Assembly (NCBI GenBank): GCA_036172665.1 | Contig: CM069876.1 | Coordinates: forward strand, 45,911,001 to 45,975,000 | DNA from: Prosopocoilus inquinatus | Taxonomy: Eukaryota > Arthropoda > Insecta > Coleoptera > Lucanidae | DNA length: 64,000 nt | Direction: 5' to 3' | Part shown: positions 1 to 11,100 of the stretch, one piece after another | How the letters are laid out: the number at the start of each line of letters is the position of its first letter | How positions within the stretch are numbered: position 1 is the first letter of the stretch | The notes under the pieces: model-generated | Seen by the model: the letters and a program-made list of their open reading frames with translations, nothing else | Told to the model about the DNA's origin: nothing | The model's database searches: none | Position numbers and translations under genes: made by a program

Positions 1-2510
1 TTGATCAATCACTTCATCGAATCAACAATCCATCGCATCATCGATCGTTTCATTGCGTCATCGTTATATCTTGTCATCGATCCATCATTTCATCTATCCA
101 TCGCATCGTCCATACATTACTTAATTCATCCATCGCTTCATTGATCCATTGCTTCAATTGCTTCAATCATTTTATTGATCAATCGCTTCATCGAATCAAC
201 AATCCATCACATCATCGGTTAATCAATACATCGATTCATCGATCCATTGCGTCATCGTTATATCTTGTCATCGATCCATCATTTCATCTATGCATCGCTT
301 CGTCCATCCATTACTTGATTCATCCATCGATCCATCGTTTTATCCATCTACCGTTTTATCGATCCATCCATTTGTCGTTCCATCGTTTCACTATCCATCG
401 ATTCATTAGAGCAACCAACGATTCATCGGATCATCGCTTCATCGAATGTTGGAATGCTGGATCGATACATCGCTTCATCGATCTATCCCTTAATTTATCC
501 ATTCATTCCTGGCTCCATCGGTCAAACGATTTATCGATCCATCGTTCCACTGATCCATCGCTTCATCTATTCATCGTTTTATCGAAGCATCGTTTCATCG
601 ATCCATCACTTCATTAATCCATTATTTCATCGATCCATCACTTCATCTATGCATCGCTTCATCCATACATTACTTGATTCATCCATCGATTCATCGATCC
701 ATCGTTTTATCCATCTACCGTTTTATCGATCCATGCCTTTGTCGTTCCACCGCTTCACTATTCATCGATTCATTAGAGCATCCATCGCTTCAATCATTTT
801 ATTGATCAATCGCTTCATCGAATCAACAATCCATCACATCAGCGGTTAATCAATACATCGATTCATCGATCCATTGTGCCATCGTTATGTCTTGTCATCG
901 ATCCATCATTTCATCTATCCATCGCATCGTCCATACATTACTTGATTCATCCATCGCTTCATTGATCCATTGCTTCAATTGCTTCAATCATTTTATTGAT
1001 CAATCGCTTCATCGAATCAACAATCCATCACATCATCGGTTAATCAATACATCGATTCATCGATACATTGTGCCATCGTTATGTCTTGTCATCGATCCAT
1101 CATTTCATCTATCCATCGCATCGTCCATACATTACTTGATTCATCCATCGCTTCATTGATCCATTGCTTCAATTGCTTCAATCATTTTATTGATCAATCG
1201 CTTCATCGAATCAACAATCCATCACATCATCGGTTAATCAATACATCGATTCATCGATCCATTGCGCCATCGTTATATCTTGTCATCGATCCATCATTTC
1301 ATCTATCCATCGCTTCGTCCATCCATTACTTGATTCATCCATCGATCCATCGTTTTATCCATCTACCGTTTTATCGATCCATCCATTTGTCGTTCCATCG
1401 TTTCACTATCCATCGATTCATTAGAGCAACCATCGATTCATCGGATCATCGCTTCATCGAATGTTGGAATGCTGGATCGATACATCGCTTCATCGATCTA
1501 TCCCTTAATTTATCCATTCATTCCTGGCTCCATCGGTCAAACGATTTATCGATCCATCGTTCCACTGATCCGTCACTTCGTCTATTCATCGTTTTATCGA
1601 AGCATCGTTTCATCGATCCATCACTTCATTAATCCATTATTTCATCGATCCATCACTTCATCTATGCATCGCTTCATCCATACATTACTTGATTCATCCA
1701 TCGATTCATCGATCCATCGTTTTATCCATCTACCGTTTTATCGATCCATGCCTTTGTCGTTCCACCGCTTCACTATTCATCGATTCATTAGAGCATCCAT
1801 CGCTTCAATCATTTTATTGATCAATCGCTTCATCGAATCAACAATCCATCACATCATCGGTTAATCAATACATCGATTCATCGATCCATTGTGCCATCGT
1901 TATGTCTTGTCATCGATCCATCATTTCATCTATCCATCGCATCGTCCATACATTACTAGATTCATCTATCGCTTCATTGATCCATTGCTTCAATTGCTTC
2001 AATCATTTTATTGATCAATCGCTTCATCGAATCAACAATCCATCACATCATCGGTTAATCAATACATCGATTCATCGATCCATTGTGCCATCGTTATGTC
2101 TTGTCATCGATCCATCATTTCATCTATCCATCGCTTCGTCCATCCATTACTTGATTCATCCATCGATCCATCGTTTTATCCATCTACCGTTTTATCGATC
2201 CATCCATTTGTCGTTCCATCGTTTCACTATCCATCGATTCATTAGAGCAACCATCGATTCATCGGATCATCGCTTCATCGAATGTTGGAATGCTGGATCG
2301 ATACATCGCTTCATCGATCTATCCCTTAATTTATCCATTCATTCCTGGCTCCATCGGTCAAACGATTTATCGATCCATCGTTCCACTGATCCGTCACTTC
2401 GTCTATTCATCGTTTTATCGATGCATCGTTTCATCGATCCATCACTTCATTAATCCATTATTTCATCGATCCATCACTTCATCGACACATCGATCCGTTG
2501 CTTTATCATT
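1..2510. repeat. Higher-order satellite built from CATCGATC-like short units
   Basis: Almost the whole stretch is made of short degenerate units such as CATCGATTCATCGATCCAT. On top of this lies a longer period: the landmark ATGTTGGAATGCTGG occurs near 445, 1460 and 2281, and the landmark ATGTCTTGTCATCGA near 887, 1081 and 1902. The spacings are 821 bp, or 821 plus 194 bp where one 194-bp block is duplicated (about 887-1080 against 1081-1274). The His/Ser/Ile-rich reading frames here are translations of the repeat and have no protein character. The array is cut by the left edge of the window. Confidence 0.9.
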
Positions 2511-2645
2511 CCTTTGCTTCATCGACGCACCTTTTCATCAATTTATTTACAAATTCGCATATGAAGTGACTGTTTTCGTTAGAGTAATTCGGTTACCCCA
2601 TTTGGCCTTTCGGGTTGTTTTTCTAAGCTTGGCTAGGAAAGAGTT

Positions 2646-3330
2646 AAAGTAAAAATTTCTTCTCTAACATCTTTTCAACCCCGTCCGCACGTTCCACTTC
2701 TAATACGGAAAAGAGAGAGAGAGAGAGAAAACGAGGAGCGATTTCGACGATCCTGAAAATATACGAAACTCTGTTCTGCGGCGACTCGTGGAGAAACAGA
2801 ATTGGGGGAGGTGCGATTTTCGACTTCATTTCGAAAAACCAGGCCACAAAGCTTAGGAAAAAAAGAAGGGGTAAAAAATAAGGAGGGGTAAAAATTGAGA
2901 TGGGGGTCTGCTGTGGTTAAAGTAAAGATTTCTTCTATGACATCCTTTCAAACTCGTCCGTACGTTCCACCTCTGATATGGGAAAAAAAAGAGAGAGAGA
3001 AGAGCAGGAGCGATTTCAACGATCCTGAAAATATACGAAATTCTCTCCCGCGGCGACCCGTAAAGAAACAGAATTTGGGGGGGTGCGACTTCATTCCGAA
3101 AAGCCAGGCCACAAACAAGGTCAAAGCGACTTGGATTGCCAAAACGTTTAGGGAAGAGGGGGTAAAAAGTGAGACGGGGGTCTGTTGTGGTCAAAGTAAA
3201 GATTTCTTCGTCTTCTTTGCCTTCTTTTCAACCCTGTTTGTTCGTAAGGAGACAAAAATTGGTAGATTGGGTGCAGATGAACACATTCTTTCCCTTTTCT
3301 TAGGACAAGAAGAATTTTTTTCCTGCAGGA
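2646..3330. repeat. Tandem repeat, about 273-bp unit, about 2.5 copies
   Basis: The phrase AGTAAAGATTTCTTC (AGTAAAAATTTCTTC in the first unit) recurs at 2648, 2921 and 3195, a spacing of 273-274 bp. Each full unit carries a GAGAGA tract, a block around GATCCTGAAAATATACGAAA, and a block ending in CCAGGCCACAAA. The third copy is partial and runs into the next array. Short open frames on both strands here are repeat translations. Confidence 0.85.
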
Positions 3331-3370
3331 ATTTGGAGGAAATTGGAAATTTAGAAGAACTTGATAGATT

Positions 3371-4836
3371 GGATGCCTGATTAGGGGTTCTGAAAATGTC
3401 ACGTAAATGCATATGGCATGCAGATTAAGCAAAGTGCTTGCTTGGATGTTGTCCCAAATTGAAACCAGACTTATCCAACTTCCAGTTTTGAAGATGGGTG
3501 CGATCCCAAAAATTTATGGCATGCAGATTAGGCAAAGTATTCGCTTACAGGTTCTTCCAAATTGAGACCGGACGTTTCCAACTAGCTCTTTTGAGGAGGG
3601 CCAAAGTCTACAGGACATAGCCGAAACCGCGCTATCTGCTTCTTCAAAAAAAAAGAAAGGAGAAAAGTTCTTAAGTTTGAAGACATACAAGAGTCATTTG
3701 CAGGTCCAGAAGAATTCTTTTCCTGTAGGGATTAAGACGAAATTGGAAATTTAGAAGAACTTGGTGGATTGGATGCCTGATCAGGGGTTCCAGCTTCTGA
3801 AAATGTCACGTAAACGCGATCCCAATACCGTATGGCATGCAGATTAAGCAAAGTGTTGCGGAGGGTGTCCCAAATTGAAACCAGACTTACCCAACTTCCA
3901 GTTTTGAAGATAGGTGCGATCCCAAAAACTTATGGCATGCAGATTAGGCGAAGTATTCGCTTACAGGTTCTTTCAAATTGAGACTAGACGCTTCCAACTA
4001 CCTCTTTTGAGGATGGCCAAAGTCCACAGGGCATAACCGAAACCGCGCTATCTGCTTCTTCGAGAAAAAAGAAGGAGAAAAGAGGAGGTTCTTAAGTTTG
4101 AAGACAAACAAGAGTCATTTGCAGGTCCAGAAGAATTTTTTTCCTGTAGGGATTAAGACGAAATTGGAAATTTAGAAGAACTTGGTGGATTGGATGCCTG
4201 ATCAGGGGTTCCAGCTTCTGAAAATGTCATGTAAATGCGATCTCAATACTATATGGCATGCAGATTAAGCAAACTGTTTGCTTGGAGGTTGTCCCAAATT
4301 GAAACCAACTTTCCCAACCTCCAGTTTTGAAGATGAGTGCGATCGCAATAATTTATGGCAAGCAGATTAGGCGAGGTATTCGCTTACAGGTTCTTTCAAA
4401 TTGAGACTAGACGCTTCCAACTACCTCTTTTGAGGATGGCCAAAGTCTACAGGACATAACCGAAACCGCGCTATCTGCTTCTTCAAAAAAAAAAAGAAAG
4501 GAGAAAAGAGGAGGTTTTTAAGTTTGAAGACAAACAAGAGTCATTCGCAGGTCCAGAAGAATGTTCTTCCTGTAGGGATTAAGACGAAATTGGAAATTTA
4601 GAAGAACTTGGTGGATTGGATGCCAGATTAGGTGGTTCCAGCTTCTGAAAATGTCATGTAAGTGTGATCCCAATAATTTATGGCATGCAGATTAGGCAAA
4701 GTGTTCGCTTGCAGGTTGCTCGTTCCAAGTTGAGACCAGACTTTCCCAATCGCCGTCTCTGAAGATGGTCTATGCCCAGATGCCGAACGTTAACGAACAT
4801 GGGCGAAAGCGTCCCATCTGCTCGCGTCGGAACGGC
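3371..4836. repeat. Tandem repeat, 400-426-bp unit, reaching the DDAH 5' flank
   Basis: The landmark GGATGCCTGA/GGATGCCAGA recurs at 3371, 3771, 4192 and 4618, giving units of 400, 421 and 426 bp. Each unit also holds TATGGCATGCAGATTA, a poly-A stretch and CGAAACCGCGCTATCTGCTT. The last unit is diverged but recognisable down to about 4836 (CGAAAGCGTCCCATCTGCT), only 65 bp before the DDAH start codon. The array therefore looks like multiplied copies of the gene's own upstream flank. Confidence 0.8.
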
Positions 4837-4900
4837 ACAATTCGGACGCCTGTTGTATATACGTAACCGACAGTCGCATTCGCGTCGTGTTCGAATAAAC
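4837..4900 (+). promoter_or_regulatory. Likely DDAH 5' leader
   Basis: These 64 bases separate the upstream tandem array from the chosen start codon. They contain TGTATATACG near 4853 but no convincing TATA-plus-initiator arrangement. The transcription start may lie inside the last repeat unit. Confidence 0.35.
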
Positions 4901-5158
4901 ATGGCGGCGTTCCGTTATACGCACGCTATAGTGTGCAGAATACCTCTGTCGTTGCGCACGCGGGCGGAAATCGAACTGGAGGAAGCGAAAAAACAGCACG
5001 AAGCCTACGTCCGCCTGCTCCGGGAGCTCGGCCTGGATGTCATCGAACTTCCTCCGGATGAATCGCTCCCGGAGTGCGTCTTCGTCGAAGACACCGCCGT
5101 CATATGCAACGGAACAGCTCTCATAACCAGGCCCGGTGCTCCGCACCGCGCCAAAGAG
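4901..5158 (+). CDS. DDAH exon 1 (residues 1-86)
   Basis: The exon has 258 nt and ends in phase 0 at AAAGAG with donor GTAGAG at 5159. It carries the N-terminal strand FRYTHA, the ELPPDESLPE turn and the FVEDTAV motif. The reading frame stays open upstream to an ATG at 4772 (43 extra codons) and another at 4799, so a longer N-terminus is possible. That extension lies partly in repeat DNA and is not part of the conserved family, so I did not use it. Confidence 0.92.
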
Positions 5159-8100
5159 GTAGAGTTAATTAACGCGGCAATTATTAATTATTGGACGTGT
5201 ACAAGTGGGTCAGGCTGTTCCGCCCTGTTTGCGCGCTCTTCTTCTTCGTACAAGCTCGACGACGAGGAAAAAAAAATAACCGGTTACGTTATGTGTGAAT
5301 GTGAATGTGAATTAATAATAAGGCGCGCTCGGAATCACATACTATTTGTTTTTCCATCCTCCGGCGCGTGACCTTGAATGTGTGATGCTTTTGCAGAAGT
5401 ATGCCGAAAATAGGCGGCAAATTATTCCGGACGGAAGTACCACAATAAATTTAATAAATTAAATCGTGGCGACCTAATTGAAAATAAGTAGGTCGCGAAA
5501 AATTAAATGAAATCAGAACTTGTCGGATAATAAAGAAAATGCGTCGTCGCATTAATTTTGTCCGTTACTGTACATGAAATGATTTTTTAAAAGCGTTTTT
5601 AAATAAATTTGGGGTGTTCTATTCGGTGAAAGCGAGGCGACCAAAACAAAAAAAAAATCTGGATTTTTTCTGATCCAAAGAAAAAAATGTATACAGGTTG
5701 CGCCATCGCAAGTAGGCACACCCGATCGTTTACGTCTAATCGTGTAATGAGTTTCAATCTCGTAGTAAGTAGATCACGCACGCAATTCAATCTAACTTTT
5801 ACACAATCCAAAAAAAAAAAAAAATTAAAACTGAAAAAAACAAAAAAAAAATAGAACCAAACGAGAATTACCTGCGATCCGTCTCGAAGCGAACCTAACC
5901 TAACTCCGTCGAAAATAAGTTAAAGGAAATTAGAATAAACATTTTTAACTGAAACGAAAAAGAGAAAATCTTCGAAATTCGAAAAATTGTACCTAAAAAC
6001 TAAAAATTGCCAAAAATTCAAGTCAAACAAATCTCAAGGTCAATTCAATCTAATATACAAGCTAACCCGAAAATATTACTAACATTTTTTTCATTTTTTC
6101 AGAATTAAAACTAGTTAAAACTTCCAATTTTTCAAGTTCCAATTTTTTCAAGGTCAACTCAAGTATGACGAACTCAAGGAAAAGAATTTTTTAAAGAATT
6201 TCAAAAATAAGAAAATGAATCAATATAATATACGTGAAGATCAATCAAGCCCAACTGAACTCAACCAAAATAATTGGAACCCACGAATAAAAATAAAAGA
6301 AGTAAAAAAAAATGGGCAAAAAATCAAGTCAAACAAGTCTCAAGGTCAATTCAATCTAATGCGAGCTAATCCAAAAATATTAGCTACAATTTATTAAGAA
6401 TTAAAACCAGTTAAAACTGAGTTCCGATCTTTTCAAGGTCAATTCAACGCAACGGAACTTAATCTAAGTACGATTAACCCAAGGAAACGATTTTTTTTTT
6501 AATTTTAAAAGTTTTTTTTTTAATTTTAAAAGTATTTTTATTTTTAAAGGATTTTTTTTTTAATTTTAGAAAATAAATACAACTAAGCCCAATTGAACTC
6601 AACCGAAATAATTCGAACCCAAAAACAAAAAAAAAGTAAGTAAAAAATAAAAGTTGCAAAAAATCAAGTCGAACAAGTCTCAAGGTCAGTTCAATCTAAT
6701 GCGAGCTAACCCACAAATACTGGTAACAATTTATTAAGAATTAAAACCACTTGAAACTGAGTACCCATCTTTTCAAGGTCAATTCATCGCAACTGAACTT
6801 AACCTAAGTATGACTACCTCAATGAAAAGATTTTTTTTTTTTAATTTTAAAAGTATTTTTATTTTTTAAAGTATTTTTATTTTTAAAAGATTTTTTTAAT
6901 TTTAAAAAATAAATACCACTAAGCCCAATTGAACTCAACCAAAATAATTCGAACCAAGGAGAAAAAATTAAAAAAATTATTGAAAGTTAAAAAAAATTAA
7001 AAACTCGATACAAATCAAATCTAACACAAAATTAATTAAAAAAAAATTACAGTCGACACGAATCAAACCTAAAGCACTCTCAAGGTCAACGCCTTGAGAG
7101 TGCTTTCGGTTTGATGCCATGATGTCTGCATAAGTATGCCCAAACCGAGAAAAAGAATTAAAAAAAAACTTCAAATTAAAAAAGTTATTCAAAATTTAAT
7201 TTTTTTTATGTTGCCATTTAAAAAATAAAATAAATAAATAAATTTTGATGGTAATCGTGTTTTGTTTTCAACTGTAGTACAATTTGTCATTTGTTTTTTC
7301 ACATTTTGCTTTTTAAAATCAGAAATAAAAAAAAACGTTACTAAAGCTTGCTGCATTTTTTTTTGTACACAAACGGTAAACGCCTGCCGTTCAATTTTTT
7401 TTTGTTTTTTTGACGAATCGAATGTCAGAAAATTTTAATGGTAATCGTGTTTTGTTTTCAGCTGTTTGTGGTATAATTTGTCATTTGTTTTTTCACATTT
7501 TGCTTTTTTAAATCAGAAATCAAAAAAAAAAGGTGCTACAGCTTCCTCCATTTTTTTTTTTTGACACAAACGGTAGACGCCTGCCGTTCAATTTTTTTTT
7601 TGTTTTTTTGACGAATCGAATGTCAGAAAATTTTAATGGTAATCGTGTTTTGTTTTCAGCTGTTTGTGGTACAATTTGTCATTTGTTTTTTCACATTTTG
7701 CAAAAAGAAGGTGCTACAGCTTGCTCCACTTTTTTTTTGACACAAACGGTAGACGCCTGCCGTTCAATTTTTTTTTTTCTCTTTTTTGATGAATTCATAT
7801 ACAGGGTGATCTTAATAGCTGTCTCAAGCCTGCAAAACTGAAGGATGTGATTCTATTAATATTTTAAGAGAAAAAAAAATGTTCCTGAACGGTGACGGAT
7901 TGCAAAACCAACTTCAGTGCCAGGGAATCCAATAGTTCCAATGGTGAAGTCGAATTTTGGAGAGCAAGTGCAGAGATTTCAAAAAATTAAGAAAAATTAA
8001 GTCTGGTAATTCCCAAAAGCCCCCCCGCCCCCACGGTATTAAGAAATTTCAGTCTCTTTGAGCTCTTTCGAAATGATTGATTCGATTTGTTGCCTTCCGT

Positions 8101-11100
8101 CCTTCCAAAAAAAGAAAAAAATAGAAATGAATCCCTTTGAGAAGCTTGATTGACGATACATTCCGAGAAGTGGCACAAATTAAAGCCAATCTCCCCGCAT
8201 TCGGCAGGAATAAATTGATCAAGTGCTAAAAATAAGCGACCAGGTTAAAGGTCAGGTTTTATTGCAGAAAACGAAGCGACTTTGTATGGGCTACGCGTAA
8301 GGCCCGGTTCACACCATGTCGTCTAAACTCCGGCCGATGGATAAAAGCGTCGTACACCTTAAACTATTATTATTATTATGGCATTACTCACACATTTTTT
8401 TTAATATTATTGACAAACAATACTCAAAAATAGAGGACGGACTTAAGATAAACATTCACCGAGGCGTATTCTGTAACTTATTAACGGGCCGTTAAAATTT
8501 AGAGATCCTTTAAAATGTAAAATACAGTTCTATGATTGGTTGATACCGCAGCAACAAAATTTAACAGTCCTTTAAAATTAACGCTTTTGATACAGAATAG
8601 GCCCCACTCAGCGTTAGTGAGATCTCTCATTCCCCGTGTTCTTTCTTTCTTTCTTTCTCGCTTTTCTGACCGCAGCAGGGACTGAGGGCAAACGTCTTAA
8701 ACTTCCGGGCACCGGATTCCCATTCAATAAGGGCCATGCAAATTACAAGTAACCCTTGAAGAGCATCTATTCAATAACATGGAACATTTTACTCTCACCG
8801 GGGTCGTTTTTCTGGCCCCGCCCACAGCTGCTACAGCTTCTTCACAATGATATTGGACACTGGAGAAGCCTTCTCCCTCCCTTTCATTAGCATACCTTGC
8901 CTCCCGAGCTTATTCTCAGGATCAGTTGATGTTACCGACTGCATGAGTGTCAGGTTCCATTCCGTTCTAGTTCAGCGACGTCATGTCATGTCAGACCGTT
9001 CTGGATAGCTCAATGCTATCACCTGGTCAGGAACATAATCAACTGAATTCCCATTTACGATGAATACAGCGATGGAATTGTATGTTGGGGCCTTTGCTCA
9101 GAGCCGCAGCAGCTATTTGTGTTTCAAAAAAGGACGACGTCACTTTCTGTACTTTCCTGGCCTTGAAAATTGAATTCTTACATTTTATTGACTGACGCCT
9201 TTTTACAGTTGTCTTTTGTTTTCCACTCGTCTTTTTTTTTATTTTTCGCCTGGAGATTCATTTGTTTTTTATTTATCTTTGTCGTGTTTTTATTTGCAAA
9301 ATTTTCGTCGATTTCTATTTATTTTTTGTCCATCTTAGTGTGCTCTCCTATTTCTCTCTTGTTTATTTTTATCGAATGGATTTTTCGCATTTTATTGACC
9401 GTCGGACCGACTGGCTATTTTATTTATACCGGCCCTTAGTCCTCAATTTTTTTTTCTGTCTTTCTTTATGCTTTCATGTAATAGATTGCCGAATAGATTT
9501 TCGGCATTTTATTTGGCGCTTTTTCGTAGTTCATCGTGTTTTATTTGTTTTGTGTCCAGTATAGTTGTGATCATTTGTTTTACGCATCGTATTTCGTCAT
9601 TCGTTTTTTTTTATAGTTTGCTTTCATTTTCTGCGAACTTTTTGAATCGTCTGAAAAAGTGTATCGTTCGGCTTGGTGTTGTCGGTCTTCTTTTGTTTTT
9701 TTTTCCGCTTCCCGCCTTATATTCTTTTTAAATCTTTTGTTTCCGATTTTTTTGTTTATAATTTTTTCGGCGATTTTTTAATTATTTTTGTTTTTGTTTG
9801 TTTTGTTTTGTTGGTGTTGTCGATCTTCTTTTGTTTTGGTTTTTTGCGCTTCACGCCTTATATGTATTGAGCTGCTATTTCTTTTCATTTCTCTTTCATT
9901 TCTGATTTTTTTTTATTTGTTACCTGTAATTTTTGATATTCTAAAACGGCGATTTTTTATTTACTTTTGTTTTCGTTGCGTTTTTTTTTACAGTCGTGTT
10001 TTGTTTTGTTATCAGTTTGTTCGTCTAGAGATTTATTTGTTTTTTTGTTCAACTTAGTCATCAATTTTCTTTTGTTTTTTCCGTTCCTTATACTTTCGCA
10101 ATACGGATTTCTCTTTTGCTTTTCTCGTCGAATTCATTTTTCGGGTTTTATCGGCGCTTTTTTGTAGTTCGTTTGTTTTGTGTCCATCACGGCCGTCATC
10201 TTTTGTTTTACGCGATGTACATATATCGTCGTTCGTTCTTTGATAGTTTGCTTTTGTTTTCCGCAAATTTTTTGATTCACTCAAAAAACTGTTGGCTTCA
10301 TCGTTCATCAGCTCAGCTTGGTGTTGTCGATCTTCTTTTGTTTTTTTTTCTGCGCTTCACGCCTTATATGTTATTTCTTTTCATTTCTCTTTTGTTTCTA
10401 ATTTTTTTCATTTGTTACCTATAATGTTTGATATTTTAAATCGGCGATTTTTTATTTATTTTTGTTTTCGTTGCGTTTTTTACAGTCGTGTTTTGTTTTT
10501 TATTAGTTTGTTCGTCTAGAGATGCATTTGTTTTTTTTTTCTGTTCAACTTGGTCATCAATTTTCTTTTGTTTTTTCTGTTCCTTATACTTTCGCAATAT
10601 GGATTTCTCTTTTGCTTTTCTCGTCGAATTAATTTTTCGCGTTTTTTCGGCGCTTTTTCGTAGTTCGTTTGTTTTGTGTCCATCACGGCCGTCATCTTTT
10701 GTTTTACGCGATGTATTTAGTCGTTCGTTCTTTGATAGTTTGCTTTTGTTTTCTGCGAACTTTTTGAGTCGTCCGGAAAACTGTTGGCTTCATCGGTCAT
10801 CAGCTCAGCTTGGTGTTGTTGATCTTCTTTTGTTTTTGTTTTCTGCGCTTCACGCCTTATTTGTTTTGAGTTGACATTTCTTTTCATATCTCTTTTGTTT
10901 CTGATTTTTTTATTTCTTACCTATAATTTTTGATATTCTAAATCGGCGATTTTTTTATTTATTTTTGTTATTTTACAGTCGTGTTTTGTTTTGTATTGGT
11001 TTTTTCGTCTAGAGATTTATTTGTTTTTTTTTTGTTCAACTTGGTCATCAATACGGATCGGAATTATATATTTTGTTAGGTTTATTATGAACGAGGCGGC

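Noticed and set aside
1..2510. CRISPR-like look of short repeats
   Set aside because: There are no constant direct repeats separated by unique spacers; this is a degenerate satellite in an insect genome.
141..2652. Several + strand frames of 90-183 codons rich in His, Ser and Ile
   Set aside because: They follow the CATCGATTCAT repeat in every frame and recur with the satellite period; there is no protein domain.
4790..5146. 118-codon frame on the minus strand
   Set aside because: It is antisense to DDAH exon 1, whose + strand product is a clear family match.
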